Positions 29,601 to 43,678 of a stretch of DNA of 64,000 bases are shown one piece after another. How positions within the stretch are numbered: the first letter of the stretch is position 1; each line of letters starts with the position of its first letter. The position numbers and the translations under genes were made by a program. Origin of the DNA: Schizochytrium sp. TIO01 (lineage: Eukaryota; Sar; Bigyra; Thraustochytrida; Thraustochytriidae); assembly GCA_004764695.1 (NCBI GenBank), contig SMSO01000034.1, positions 1,782,001 to 1,846,000 on the forward strand, in the 5' to 3' direction. Below the pieces are notes generated by a model. That model was not told the origin of the DNA. It ran no database searches and saw only the letters and a program-made list of their open reading frames with translations.

Positions 29601-30587
29601 TATAAGGCCCCGTAGGCACTCATAGGCTTGGAAGGACGGCGCATGTGCCGTGTCTGTTTGTTTTGGATGGTCGCTCGCGGACACGAATTTTCGTATGATG
29701 GAGTAAAAAGTACCTACAGTCGTACTAAGGGGGCTACTTACTTCCTTGTTGACATGTCAATCACTCTTCGTAAAAGAAGCTAAGTTGCGGTAAAGCGGAG
29801 AGACTGATGATGAGAGATAGAGATTCTGACTGCTTTAGGCATACTATTGAGGACACAGAAAACCATTTTAAACTCTGCCTGTTCTTGCGCTCCAACTGAT
29901 ATTTTTTCAAGAAAGGAATTCGAGAGAGCTGCCTCCTTCTACTATAGTTTCTAAAGTACTTCTTTGTGCCTTCAGAGCTATGCTCTGCAAACCATCATGT
30001 TTTACATTAAAAAATATATATTGAAAAAGAGACCTAACCAACCACTAACTAAAGATTTCTACTAAATGTTTCAAGTTTCGTTCGAAAGTATAATTTTTAT
30101 CGCATGAATGATAAAAGTAACAAAAGTGAGGATTCCATTAGTAATTCTGATGTGACAGAATGTTGGGAAACCAAGTACAGCGCAGAATGAGGAAGAAAAA
30201 GGCAGAGGAAGTTGCAGCTCGCCATGCAAACAAGTGAACTTGGAGTATTCTCATTTCAAACTTTTAGAAAAACAAATCAAACTGAAAGAAAAGAAAAGAA
30301 AAGGTTAATCATTGCGTAGCAGCAAGCAAATGCTGCCCCAAAGTGGCCAGCGGTAGAGGTCTTCTTCCTGCCCATCTGCCCCCCTTTGCTGCATCGCTGC
30401 TCTGCATCGGTGTTATGCACTCAGTAATTCTCTCGATTTCGATATTCAAGCCGATTTTCTAAGAGAATGGAGTATAAATCAATGATTTAATTTTTTTTAT
30501 ATAAAAACATTTAAATTAATGATGACAAAGGTAAAGAAGATTGACTCACTGATGTGCCATGTATGCACACTGAGTAAGCAAGCAATT
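26625..30587. other. Upstream region of the zinc-finger gene and start of the gene-poor region
   Basis: The first few hundred bases are the likely promoter and leader of the zinc-finger gene, with short GATC/GATT runs (about 26770-26805) and a TTC tract (about 26865-26887). Beyond that the DNA is A/T-rich, with AATT/TTTAAA patches (27180-27200, 27725-27780, 27930-27970, 28205-28260, 30485-30525) and no ATG-started frame of note. Confidence 0.5.
27201..27273 (+). repeat. AAGG / AAAG microsatellite
   Basis: AAGG repeats interrupted by AGTC repeats, then AAAG repeats. Non-coding. Confidence 0.9.
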
Positions 30588-30618
<31 letters not shown>

Positions 30619-30841
30619 GCTAACTAGCTAACTAACTAACTGACTAACTAACTAAATAACTGAATAACTAACTATCTAATTTACTAATTAACTAACTAAT
30701 TAATTCTAATTCACTAATTCACTAATTCACTAATTCACTAACTAACTAACTAACTAGCTAGCAACTAACTAGCTAACTAACTAACTGATTAACTAACTAA
30801 CTGACTAACTAACTATCTAATTCACTAACTAACTAACTAAT
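30588..30841 (+). repeat. Degenerate CTAA array, about 250 bp
   Basis: A long CTAA tetranucleotide array with scattered CTAG, CTGA, ATAA and ATTC variants. It is older and more diverged than the AAAC and AATC arrays further right. Confidence 0.95.
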
Positions 30842-33800
30842 CAAGAAAGGTAAGGCAAGAAAGTACTCCTACCTTCTTCTAATAATCATTAGTCGGCGCG
30901 AGATCTTCTTCTTCAATCGGTCAATCACAACAGCAAAAGTAAACAAATAAACAAAGCGAATGAATGAATCATCATCGAAGAACGTCGTTGGGGATACGAG
31001 AATCCTCCTCTGCGCTGGCAAATCAAAAGGTATGCCGTGGGTGCGATAAGGAGTCACATGCCTGCATAGGTCGTTGGCCTTTCCTTTCGCATCTCCCACC
31101 ACTCACAAACAAGCAATCAAACTCGTTGGTCATCGCAGTTAGCTTTGATTGATTGATTGATTGATTGATTGCGCCTTAGACTCTCTCCCTTCGTTACGCC
31201 ATAACGCATCAACAACGCACAGAGGCATAGAGCCACGAGGTAATCTGTGGAGAGAACGCCGCGACAGGCAGCTCCGCCTGCGACCGACCAGGGCCTGCTG
31301 CTTGGAGTGCAGTGAGTGAGTGAGTGCATTTCGCGATCTGACTGAGATGGAGCAGCTTCGAGCGTGTCGTTGTCCCTGGAAGGCGTCTCAAGTTGGCTGA
31401 TGATTTTGGCAGATTGGCAAGATTGCACTGCACTGCACACACACTCACTCATTCACTCACTCTGAGTACTCAGTCACTCACTCATTCAATGACTCACTCA
31501 ATGACTCATTCGCTAATTCACCATCGCACGCACACACGAGAGATGCTCGAGGTCTTCCTTCCTGAGCGGATGCTTCTTTTCTGAGATTACTCACTCACTC
31601 ACTCACTCACTCAGTCACTCGATGACTGTGACTCATTCCATTCATGCACGATTTGTGGAGTTGAAGTCGATTCGATTGAATACAACATAACATAATATGG
31701 AGTGTCTGGAAGATAGAAAGATTTTGATTGTTTGTTTGATTGATTGATTGATTGCTCAATCGAATGAATGAATAAATAAATGAATGAATGGAAGCAGGAA
31801 TGAATGAAGGAATGAATAAATGAATGAATAAATGAATGAATGGAAGCAGGAATGCTGTTGGTGGTTTCCAAGACTTTTACAAGTTAAGATTCGGGTTCGG
31901 GCTAGTTTATTTAATTGACAGAGTTAGTTCTTGCTTCGCTATGGTTGGGAAAAGGTAAGTCCACGAGTCGTCGCGACTAACTCGAAGTGGAGCAGACTCG
32001 GCAACCACAGAGAATCATAGGTAGGTAGGTAGGTATCACCGCTGTTTCTTTCCCATCATGGCGACCAAAAGAAGGCAGTTTCAACAGCACTTATTAATTA
32101 ATTAATGAATGAATGAATGAATGAATTCAATCGAAATCTTATACAAAGGGTTGTCTATCTTCTTCTCTCCTTCTCCTTGGCTACTAACGAAAGCACGGAC
32201 GCTAGCGTGCCAAGGAAGGTATTTAGATGCCGCAAATTATCGCTGCCGACCTCTCAGGCCGTGCCAAACCGACCAGCACAAACTGGCATCACTCACTGCT
32301 GCTGCTAGTGGAATACTATCCCGATTTCTTTCAGAATGCATCTCAAGAAATGTAGAAAGAGCCAGAAATTAGACAACGCGTGAGTGATGGAGTGAGTGAG
32401 TGCTTTGGGGCTTCCTTTGTTTTTTTGTCCTCTATATATCTGTCTATCTAATATGATAGATATCATTTTTAATATTCTTTTCAAAAGTTTAAAAATTAAG
32501 CAGTAGATTTTTTTTTAAAGGAAAGAAAGCAAAGGAAGAAACATACCAAACCTTACCAGAACAGAGTAGAACAGAACAGAAAAACTTGGTGAAAAGGAAG
32601 AAATGCAGAGTCGGTCGGGACAGAGTCTATCCTTCCAATACACTCTGCTACGTGTTGATGATGAGGTAAGTAAGCGAAGAAAACCATGAAGTTTAGATCT
32701 TCGATGCGCTATCGCGATAGTTTGAACAGAGCAAGTTAAAGGCACTTAATAAAAAATACATGCAAGCATTGGTGAAAGAAAAGCTTTGAGCAATCAGCCC
32801 TTTTCTTGAAATGTTGCATGCGGGTATGATGATTTTGCCAATGATCAAACAAAAAATTGGCGTGTGAAGGAGAGGTCGATCGATGGTTGCGTCGTGTTGA
32901 CTAGCTAACTTACACCTTTCCCTGAGGAAGCACGATGTAAAACAAGCCATTCGAAGCCGCAAAATTCGAAAGAACGTCAAGTATCTTTCGGTCTGCCTGC
33001 CCACCTGAATGACCGACATACACGGCTAATTAATTTTCATTTTTCGTTAGACGGAATCGGCGCGAGGTCTTTCAATGTGGTACCAATTCCAAGTTCGACT
33101 CCACCACTGCATTTGCGATCTTTGTTGTCGTAAAGGTCAATCGATCGAGCCTTGGAAGGCGTAGAAGGCCAACATCGAGATCCGAGCGTCTCTGGAGGTC
33201 AGGAGAAAGCTATTCGGCAGTCTGTCCACCACTATGGACGCAATTTTGGAGGCGGAGGTGCCCCATCTTCTTCGAGTCCGTTTTGGATCTTGTCTTCTTC
33301 GAACCCCTCATTTGTTTCCGAGTTTTCTCCACAGATCCACGATCGAAAGGGACAATGGTGTATCTTCTCTCTCTATATCTATCTTTGGCCATGAAGAAGT
33401 GACATGCTTATGTAAGGTCTTTCGCATTGGTCTTTTTCATCTGCGTGAGTACTTCATGAGATTGATTGGTCATTTTGCATGCATGCTTCAGACAGGGTTG
33501 AGCTGAGGAGTTGCCAAGCCACGAGTTATTATCTCCGCAATCGCTGACTCTTCTCTCTCTAGTGGCTTGGGAAGCCGAGGTGGGACGTGGTCTCACGTGC
33601 CGCTCGAAAGGGGACTTATAAAATTCAAGAACTTGAGCTCACACCGTCACCTTTGTGCGACAGCGCGTCCCTCCTTCTTGTCATACATAAAACAGTAATC
33701 CCATTGAAATAGTAACCATTGTTTGTTTGTTTATTTGGTTTGATTGTTTGTTTGATTGTAATTCCGTGGAGAAGAAAAAACAACCAAATCAATCTCTGCG

Positions 33801-35514
33801 AGACTAACTTACTTACTCACTTCGTGGCTCCGTTTCGACTGTCGATGGTCAATGGTTTAAGTGCGAAGGCGTACATTTCGAGCGGGCGCTCCCTCCAAAA
33901 CAGGGTCAGGGAGGGGTGCAAATAAATCATGAGAATCCTGTTTCACGCGGTCCGAACAGATGAGCTCTGTTTGGAAAGCAGCAAGAAAAGCGGGTTTTGG
34001 GAATGTAATTTCTAAAGTAAAATCAATTTAACTATCCAAAGCTGTCAAATTCATCCAACGTTTATTGATCAGGAAGGAAGGAATAAAGGAATGAAGGAGC
34101 GCCTCGAATCGTCTGAGTTGGTTATCCTTACAGATGGATCTTCTCAAGAACCTAGCTAGAATCAGCCCAAGCTAGCCAAGGCCGCGATCTGAATCCGCGG
34201 AGCCCAGCAGCCTTGACGTAAGTCCAGGCACTTAGAGTTCGGGCTTCCCGAAGGGACCTCGTCTGGAGTCGATTAGTTCGCTCTTTTTGCATATTTTTAA
34301 ATTATTAGAATGCTTCAAGAAAGAAAGAAGTCAAAGAAAGAAGTCAAAGAAAGAAAGAAATGATGAATGCGCTGACTCGCACTGACAAGATGATTGAGAG
34401 ACACGTGAAAGACCCGACTGTGTCTGCAAAGTACAAATAAACAAGTCTAAAAGCTTCTTCTCCAACTTCCTGTGAGCCGAACGGAAGGAATCGAGCGGCC
34501 TCAGCTTTGAAAAATCAAACGAAAGAAAGAAAGAAAGAAAAGGTTCGAGTCATTTTCGCTTCCATGGATGACGAATGTAAACACTCACTCACTCACTCAC
34601 TCACTCTTTCTCGTTAGAGTCGATGCAGAAGCAGAGGTTGATTGATTGATGTATCGATTGATGTATTGAATGATGTATTGATTGACAGGTTGGTTGAATG
34701 GATTGGTTCACTCGGTAACTGTAACTCTGTGCGATCGCAGCAGCAGCACTCGATCTCAGGTAAGTCATTTGCGAAGCCTGTCTTTCTCTCCCTTCATTCA
34801 CAGCGCAAGATTAAATAAAAAAACTACTGCAGTAGAGCTCCCATATGCATGGCTTTGTGATGGAGATTCCTTCGTTCGGAAGGGCGATCGATATGAGGTT
34901 CTCCCATGCAGAGCATACGCGGCATATGCAGCAGCGGCGCCATTGTCAGAGACGCGGAGTTTCCAGGTCGAGGAAGCTCCTCCTTGATTTTGCTCTTTGT
35001 TTGTTTGTTTGTTTTATTTGATAGATTGATTGATTGATTGATTTATAAAAATGAGCAATTACCCTTAAAAAATAAAATAAAGATTAAGATTGCGACAAAT
35101 TCGAAACTAACAACAATAGTGATAGTGGCAATAACAATAATAGTTATAATACCAAAAGAATGCCAAACAGATGGAAAAGAAGGTTATGAATACCGACTGA
35201 CTGACTATGTCGCTCCTCGTCAACGAATGCTCCACGAGCAAGCTCAGCCGATGCTGCGCTGGACTAGGATTCGTTTGTTGGCGACAGGCCGCCTTAGCGG
35301 ATCCTGGTCTCTGTGGAAATAAGGAGGCGCCACCAGCCAAGGCGGGACGGCTTGTCGCAAAGGCGGACCACAAGTGGCCAAGCGCACTCAATCTCAATCT
35401 ATGCCTTTCCTTTCTGACTGTTTATTGGTGCTAAGAATAAGACAACGCACCCTCAAAAGAATTCGTTATTATGATTTGTTAATGGATGTAAGAAATCGAG
35501 TGATCATTTATTGT
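30842..35514. other. Gene-poor DNA with ATTG and ACTC arrays
   Basis: I see no supportable gene. ATTG arrays occur at about 31147-31171, 31728-31755 and 34638-34690. ACTC arrays occur at 31433-31514, 31588-31624 and about 34584-34604. GC-richer islands alternate with A/T patches (32450-32515, 34300-34320). Frames longer than 80 codons here start at TTG or GTG and have no family resemblance. Confidence 0.5.
31728..31854 (+). repeat. ATTG then AATG array with a duplicated 'ggaagcagg' block
   Basis: ATTG units change to AATG/AATA units. The segment aatgaatggaagcaggaatg is present twice, about 52 bases apart, showing local duplication. Confidence 0.9.
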
Positions 35515-35610
35515 GAATGATAAATGAATGAATGATAAATGAATGAATGATAAATGAATGAATGATAAATGAATGAATGAATGATAAATGAATGAATGAT
35601 AAATGAATCA
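35515..35610 (+). repeat. 15-bp tandem repeat (gaatgataaatgaat), about six copies
   Basis: A higher-order form of the AATG microsatellite with a 15-base period, one copy lengthened by four bases. The period is divisible by three, so it makes spurious open frames. Confidence 0.9.
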
Positions 35611-37706
35611 ATGAACGATTGTTTCTTTCGATCATCTGCTCGAGCAAGACGCCAGCCACAAGCGATGAGAAAGAATGCTGAGGCCGGCCAGCGAGCTGCT
35701 CTGGCGTGTCTTTCCGGCCGCCGCGGGGACTTGTGCCAGTCACAGGTGCAGCGATCACAGGCGGCGTCACAGGTGGTCAGGTCCTTGTACTCGATAACTT
35801 GGGTCGTGGCTAGCGAAGTCTTAGGTGGGGGTACACATGAAAACAGCTCCTTATTGTGAACAATCATTGGGATACAGGAAAGAATGAAAGAATGAAAGAA
35901 AGCTGTCATGGATTTACACATAAAGATGGCATGCACATCGTTGAAGGCCTGAGTTTGGTTGGGTCCTTCTTGTTGCCACGGAGGAGGGCCTGGTGGCATC
36001 GGGCAGAGAAGAGCACAAGCACCAGGTAGACAATAGCTAGCTAGCTAGCTATAGCTGCCTTGGAACCTGCCTACCTACCTACACATGAAATTATAAAATT
36101 GTGTATCCTCGCTCCTGCGGCTATTCAGCTGCCAAGGGCTTCCTGGCACAGAGACGATACGATGGAATGCTTCCTTTGGACTTGCTCGAACTCCATTGGA
36201 TTACATTGATCTGCATCCCATCCCATCCATCCGTGTTCAATGGCTCTCATTCGTGGCGACAGACTTTGGCTACTTTTACTCTTGCACTGCCTGCCCGCCT
36301 ACGCAGCAAAGCGCGCGAAGTAATGCAATGCAATGCAATGCAATGTCTTTGGCCATTGTCAAAGCCACGACGCCCCAAATCCACAAAGACCTTGAGATCT
36401 ACGTGCTCGTGGGATGGAGAACTCGAGCGCCCTTGGACATCGATAAATCATCGATCGAAAATCAATCCATTGCTCGATGAAGCCACGCGAGCGAGCGAAC
36501 CAGCGAGCAGAAAGTCGATCGCAGCCTCCTTTGTCTTCGCAGTCGCTTCTGTCCGCTTCGGCGCCTGCCTCCGTCGCGGGGTCGGCCAAAGAGAGCGGAG
36601 CCGTTCGCTCGATGGTTGTCTAATCAGGCGTCGTGGCTTTTGGCGAGAGAGCGACCTGTGGACCTGAAGAGCCCTCTAGGCACCCGCGAGGCACGCGAGG
36701 CGATGCGGGACGGCCACGTACGGGCCTCAGGGCGCGCGCGAGCGCCTAGGAGTCCTGGCTTTGTCCCATCGCAGCGAGCGTAGTCCCGGGCGCGAGACCA
36801 ACTGGGTCGAAGATCATATAACGAAGAAGTTAGTGTCAGTGAAAAGAAAAATGAAAATAATGAAAGTAGAGTAAATAACTAAAAAAAGCATTCATTCTTC
36901 ACTCCCCAAAGCAATTTGAACCCAATTTTGCAAAAGTTCACAGACCCCCAAAAGGGAAGTTGACTTGAAAATTCGAAAAAAAATAGAGTTGAACTCCAGT
37001 CATGGCTTAAAGCAGTATTGAATAAAATTAAAATAAAGAAAAGAATTACAATTATGTAAGTAACTTGGAGTAAACAAACAAACAAACAAACAAACAAACC
37101 TACAAACAAATAAATAAATGATCCATAGAGCTTCATTTGGAAATGGAATCGATCCAGCCTTATCATACCTTCCAGGCTCGCGTGGGGCCAGAGCGACCTT
37201 GGTTCTCTCGATCGTGACAAGGAGTACGCACAGCTAGCTGCATTCTTCTTCTTGATTGGCACGCCAGTCTCTTTGAATTTTCAAAGGGCTCTCTCTCTCT
37301 AACAATAAAACAACCCCAAACAAAAAATGCCAAGCCCTTCCCTTCGACATCGCGAAGCAGCTGAGGAAAAGGCCTCCCAGAGAGTCTTTCTGGTCGGTCA
37401 GTCAGTCTGAGCTCCATTGTTTCAAACAAACCGCCACTACTGCTACCTAGGCCCTTGATAGTGTGCAAGCTTTGTCCCTCTATAGCTGCGGGGCTGCGGG
37501 GTGTAATGAGAGGACGGGCTGCGGGGCTGCGAGGACTGGCTGGACTCGGAGCCCCTGAGGTACCTATTTTCTTATCTTCTCGTTCTTTGCGTCTTTCTTT
37601 GGGGGCTGGCCTGCCTGCCAACCAATCGAACGAGTAATTAATTCGAAGCGAGCTCGTTCTTCTCCGTTTATTCGTGTACTCGTCTCCAATTTATGGCCCT
37701 CGAGAG

Positions 37707-37875
37707 TGAATAAATAAATAAATAAATAAATAGATGAACCAATGAATAAATAAATAATTAATTAAATGAACCAATAAATAAATGAATGAATGAATGAATG
37801 AATGAATGAATAAATGGGTGGATGGATGGATGGATGGATGGATGATAACTGATTGATTAATTGATTGATTGATTG
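37707..37875 (+). repeat. Compound AATA / AATG / GGAT / ATTG microsatellite
   Basis: Four tetranucleotide families adjoin within about 170 bases. Neighbouring families differ by one or two bases. Confidence 0.95.
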
Positions 37876-38281
37876 CCACCGTCAGTTTGGATAGACCCTC
37901 ACTGTAAAGTAGCACGAGGAAACGGAGAAGAAAGCGAACTAACAACTCACTGAGCAGTAGTGAAGTTCGCAGACTGCACCGAGCCAGCTAGCCATGGCGA
38001 ACGTGCCTCACTCCTATCCTGGATCCTCGAGGAGCACAGGAAACGATTGAAGACGCCAGCCATGCAGCTGTAGAGTGAATGCTTTTTAAATTGAATTGAA
38101 TTAAACTATTTTTAACTTATTTCAATACGACGAATTGTGAAGTGAAGTGAGGCGAAGTAAACGAGTGAGTGAGGTATTTATTGATTCATGAGCCACGAAT
38201 TCATCCTCCGATCGATCGTTTTTTAAAAAAGCAATCGACCAGTCATTCAATTTTATAAACTAAGGATACCTGCTATTATAA

Positions 38282-38340
38282 CAAACTCAAACTCAAACTC
38301 AAACTCAACTTAAACTCTCAAACTCAAACTCAAACTCAAT
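38282..38340 (+). repeat. CAAACT hexanucleotide array
   Basis: About nine units of caaact with two variant units. It is one of the few non-tetranucleotide arrays in the region. Confidence 0.9.
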
Positions 38341-41300
38341 CAGTTGTCAGTTGGTCAGTTAGGGCGTACTGCTACGCAGTGGAAGATCGACAGTTTGCGA
38401 TTCGCAGCCATCCGGCTGTTTTGGGTCGGCCGTCCAGCTTGGGAAAGAATGTAATCAATTGAAAGCCCCCCAAAACTTACTCGCTTACTTACTTCACGGA
38501 GGACCCGAAGCTACAGTTAGGCGCCTGCTTAGGAGTATTACGTCCAAGGAGAGGCTTCCCGGATTATTCGACAGAGATCGCCAATTCATGAGTATTACCT
38601 CAAAAGCAGGCAAACAAACAAACAAAATGAATAAATACACATCTTCTGCTCGTACAATGGTGATGGTGATGATGATTGCCACGATTCCGGTTCCCGAGCT
38701 GCTGTCGACCGCTCCCTCGGCGCAGCTGAAAGACGAGGAGCGAGCTCGAGGCGCGGAGGCCAGCCAGCGAGCGATTAGTTATCCTGGGCGCATTCCACTC
38801 ATGCAAACAACAGGCCGGAAGCACGGCATCTCTGAGCAGCTCGAGGAAACGGGCATTTTTAATCACAGTTCTACTAAAGCGCCGCAGACAGGTTGTGCTA
38901 TTCCTTGTAGACGCGTTGTATCAACAGAACTGTTGCTAGTACTAGCAACTTTAAGCAAAGAAGTGAGCAGGTATGCATGCTTAGAGTTCGGGCGGCGTCG
39001 ACGGTTTTCACAACTTTGTAAAAACGTAACTCTATTTATTATATATTTATTTACAAATTTATATATTTATTTATATATTTGTTTATATATTGCTTGGGGG
39101 GTTCAGATGGGCCCTAATGAAAGAACGCAGCGAGCGACTGCTCTTGGATCACCATTGTGAAGATGTGGCAAACCAAAGCAAATCAGGTCAAAACTCAAAC
39201 TACCTGGGACAAAAGCAACGGCCGTGATGGCAGAGGGGTAAGTGAATGAGTGAAGGGCGAAGCAAGAACAAGAACAATAACAATAACAATAACATTCCAC
39301 ATTCCCCTGTTTTTCCTTTTTTGTTTAAAAATTAAAATAAATGATAAATAACGTTTTAAACAACAAGGAATAAGCAGAAGGGCGAGCACGTGCCGCCGCT
39401 GGGGCGACGCGAGGCCAAAGTGGCATATACCTAGGAAGCTGCGGCAACTGCAGATTACTTTCAACTAATTAGCCAATCAATCATTCAATCAATCAATTAT
39501 CACTTCGTTCGCTCCTCTGGTCGGCTAAAAGGCGCTGTAGCAAGGGCCGCTTCCGGTGATGTCTGAAAGAAGAGATGCGGCCTTTGCTGTTCAAGTTAGC
39601 ATAATATATGGAGGAACCTGTGTTACCTAAATACTATATTTTTAAAATTACTTTAAAAAAAGAAATTCTGAAATGTAGGCCTATATATAAACAGACTGAC
39701 AGAAAAAATGAGAAAAGGGAAGAAAGAATAGTACTGAAGCATAAGAAACATGGCTCCTGCGACCATTCTCTTCTTGGAAAATGACAATTGGTGCAGATAA
39801 ATGGTGGGGACTACGACCGATGTCCGTGCGCTCGTGCCGAAGAGGGTTTTGTTTAAGCATGATCTAGTTTGTTTGTTTATTCATTTATTGAAGAGCGGAG
39901 AATGTTCTTTGGCGAGTGCCTTTTCAAGTGAAAACATGTGTACATATCTTCATATACTTGAAGCAGTAAGAGGCAAGGAAGTAAAAAACGAATTAAAAGA
40001 AAAGGGGGTAAAATCTGTGACTGATAAATGCGTTGCTTTGAAATTGATCTCTAGATTATAGATTCTATGCTTGATTTTAGAGAGTTGGGCGTTCATGGGT
40101 GGGGATCGTTGAATTGAATTCGCGTCGAGAATGCCTCGATTTGCTTATCGATGGTTTTCCCCTTGTGATTACAAGTTCAATCAACTGCATTTTCAACTTC
40201 TGAAGCTTCCTCCCCACCCATTCCTTCCTAGTGTTCTCTTGTTCTATCCAGAGGGGGCGGTAGCGCTGTTTTGGAAACCAGGTTCCCAGCAGGTCAATTC
40301 ATTCATTCATTCATTCATTCGTTCGTTCATTGTTTTTTATTTTTTATTTTGATTGTGACAAGGGATTGCATGAATTCATTGATTGATTGGTTGATTGATT
40401 GGTATGGTGGGATAGTACACTAGTAGGTGCATGTCTATTCATAATTACCTAATTCATAATCAAAATAATTTTAAAAAATCAATGTTTCTCCTTTTTGTTT
40501 TCAACTTTTGAGTTTTCGAAATAATAAAATACACTTCACATTCATGATAGCCATATGGGTAACTAGGGCAAAAAGCCAAAAACTTTGAATTTAAATTTTA
40601 TTGTATTTTACTGTGCATGTATTAAACTTAAAAGGCAGGCCTTTTTTTTCCCTCTCCTAAACTTAAGTTTGGTAAAGAAGACTCTGATTATAAAACAACC
40701 AATAGATAACATAGGCGGCCTTCTCTTTCTTTTAAAATTTATATTTATTTCCTCCTCCTCACAAGAACTTGAGAAAGTTTCCTGTTTCACATTTATATGA
40801 AATGGTAACAAAAACAACAAATTGTACTTTAAATGTTAAAAAAAGAAAAAGAAAAAGAAAAAGAAAAACAGAGGTTGAAAATTAGCTGCGCTTCTTATGA
40901 ATTTCTTTTTGGTAGCGGCAGCCAAAAAATAGCGTTCGGAAGGTGCACGCGGACACTCGAGTATAGGCCGAAGATCGAGTGTGGAGTGCCTTTCTCTGTC
41001 TCTCTTCTTTCGCGCTCCGTTGTGCAAAGAAAGAACAATACAATATAATAAGTTCGAGATCCTTCCGGCCTGAGAAACCAATACGATGTGGCTGCTTTGC
41101 GCAAGACCTGAACCCGAGGCAACGAAGCAGCAGAGCGAAGGCCATAATAGCAGTGCCTGGCACGAAGCGCTTGATTTGATGGCGTGCGTACGTACATACA
41201 TAAATGCCGGCCTAGCTAGGTAGGAGTATCTATATATGTATGTATATCTGGCAATGAGTGAATAGTAATAAGAATAAGTGCTGACTTCTTTATTTATTTG

Positions 41301-43450
41301 TTTGCTTGTTTGTTTTTTAGTTTCTGTCTATCTTGAGAATATGTATGAAAGAAAGAGCGACCACATTGAACTTAAGGGATGGAAGAGCAGCGATTGACGG
41401 ATGCATCGAAGCTGAGGCACTTTGAAGGTTGGACTTCGTGGGTTTACGGAGGCAGTGGGTGAGAGAGAGGGGGAGAGAGAATGGGTGAGTGTTTGGATGA
41501 ATGAGTACGGAATGCAAACTCGAGTTAGCTGGATGTGGCACGCGAAACGAAGATGGCAAAGTGCTCTGGACTTTGGATGATGATGTTTCTTTGCACTCGG
41601 CTCCTTTCCTTTCTTCCTCATTCGTCGTTAGTAGTCGCGGAGGATGGCATACTCGTTCATTCAATTCCAATTATGAATGTGACGTGATGACAAATAGAAC
41701 CTGAGGGAATCGATACCGTGCAGCACTCTTGAGGGTCACCAAGCAAAGTCTGGAGAACTCTCCTTCTCTTGAAGATAAATCATGCCCAGTGCCCACATTG
41801 TACACATGCATATATATGTATGTATATTCATTATTTGTGGGTACATGATGCTAAATTAAGAACTTGCAAGTGAACTTATTTATTCAAGTTGGTCTATTAT
41901 TTATTTATGTTAAATCAAAAACTAAATATAAATGCAATATAAATTGGTGACAAACTAATACACAAACTCGAACAAGGCCCAAGAGGGAAGGAATATGGCT
42001 TTCTTTTGTTATTGGGACGTGACCTGATTAAAGACCAACAGTGTTACTGTGCATCTCTACTTTCGCCGGAGCCTTGACTCGAAGACAGGGAACCACCTCA
42101 CCATACTCCATATTCCATACACATTCCTGAAACACCCACGCGTCCCGACTCGTAAAAAACGGGGTTTTGTGCTTTCAACAAAACGACTGTAGGGTAGCAG
42201 AAGCACGAGATTACAGCCAATGAAATGCCCTTGCTCTGCACAACTTGAGTAAAATGCGTAAAGACAGCCAAAAAAGTCTCCAAACTAAACCAAAAACTTA
42301 CCTCCAAACGCTTCGATCCGCGACGAAGGAGGGCCACGGACGCATCTAGCTGGCCCTGTTCACGATGTATATGCTGACTTTGCCGGCCTCTTGGGTTTCC
42401 TCCATCTCCCGGTCGTCCGTTCTCTCTCTGACCTAGTGGAGCACGTGCAGACACTTCTAGGTAGTAGGTATAGTTAAGTTACCCAATACAGCATGAATGA
42501 AAATAGCGGTGTGTATCTAAAATCAAAGCAAATTCGATTTAACCATACATACATAGCATAGCGGTTCCTGTCTACCCGTAACTCTAGGCTAGGTAGTCTG
42601 AAAGCAGTAAACGAACTCGGACGAAGCAGCACATGCAAAGCTTTGCGAGACAAACTCGGAGAGCCGAGACGGCATCGAAGAGAGATGGAGAACAGAGCTG
42701 CGTGCGCGAGTGACCACGTGAGAGCAGAGCCAGAGAAGACAAGCTTGTCAGCAAGCAAGTAAGCAAGCAGAGAAGCAGGTAAGCATGTAAGAATGAAAGT
42801 TCTCCTTTTATATTAGCTGATAATGAGGACAGTGAGCGTGCACGTGACGGCACCTTTTTCCCAAGTCCTTTTCGTACCTTAAAAGTAACTAAAAAGCAAA
42901 CTCCATAAATACCAGAGGAAATGGCTTCTGGCAATAGAAGATGTAGGTATCATTAAGTGCGACGTTTGATGTCGCTCCTCTTTGCCTTTTGAGTCCTGCA
43001 GATTAGTTAGCTTGCTTGTTTTTAGAAAATGCTGTACTATATGAGTAGGTACTGATATTCATCGGAAAGGTCTGCCTGGTACTCAAGCTCGAAGAAACTC
43101 TCTCACACTGCTGAGCAAGAGCCTGAAAGGGGGAAGGAACCAGCTGGAGAGCTACTAGTACTACTACCTAGATAGCTAGCTAGCCAGCTAATAATGAGTG
43201 ATTGATTATTTTGGCTTGAGTTTCAACTATTTTTATTAAGAGATTTAAAAAGGAGTTGCCTCTGACTGGCTAGTGAGAAAGGTGGTATGATCATGGGTGA
43301 GCACAGTGCAGTGCACTCCTCTGCTTTCTAGTCTAGAGACTGAAGCAGGATTCATTCATTTATTTATTCATGCCTTCCTTTCCATTCCTTTCCTTTCCTT
43401 TCCTTTCGCTTTAGCTAGCTAGCTAGCGACTCAATGGCGTGGCGTCTATC

Positions 43451-43678
43451 ATGCGATGTGATGCTAAGCTCACCAACTTCAAGTTGAACTTACTTGAGTA
43501 TTATGCGGACTTCCTTCCATCTTCGGTAAATAGAGCTCTCACTCTACTGGAAAAGAGGAGGAAACACGATGATGGGAAAGAAAACATTTCCTTTTTTAGC
43601 TCTAGCCAGAGAGAGGGAGATGAAAGGAATCTCGTACGCGACCTTCGTTGCTCACTGCGTACAGGCAGCATGGTGTAG
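43451..43678 (+). CDS. Short ORF, 75 aa, doubtful
   Basis: An ATG-started frame with a mixed, protein-like composition (MRCDAKLTNFKLNLLEYYADF at its start) and a hydrophilic C-terminal half with charged residues. I recognise no family. There is no polyadenylation signal close by and no neighbouring gene. It could be a short gene, a fragment, or chance; chance is most likely. Confidence 0.15.
   Translation: MRCDAKLTNFKLNLLEYYADFLPSSVNRALTLLEKRRKHDDGKENISFFSSSQREGDERNLVRDLRCSLRTGSMV

Larger units (their letters stand above)
35611..42000. other. Gene-poor DNA with mixed arrays
   Basis: No supportable gene. It contains a TAGC/CTAC tract (36030-36083), an AATGC run (36325-36345), a compound AATA/AATG/GGAT/ATTG array (37707-37875), CAAACT hexamers (38282-38340), an A/T stretch (39035-39095), an ATTC array (40295-40330), an AAAAAG run (40838-40868) and a TAC/CTAG tract (41186-41245). 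GC-rich islands at about 36480-36800 and 38680-38780 keep long frames open, but these frames begin at GTG or TTG and have no coding character. Confidence 0.5.

Noticed and set aside
36101-36667. 188-codon frame
   Set aside because: It begins at GTG in a GC-rich island; composition and codons are not gene-like and no motif is present.
38459-39160. 233-codon frame, longest non-repeat frame in the gene-poor part
   Set aside because: It starts at TTG. Its end is an A/T repeat coding for Tyr/Ile/Leu, and no domain is seen.
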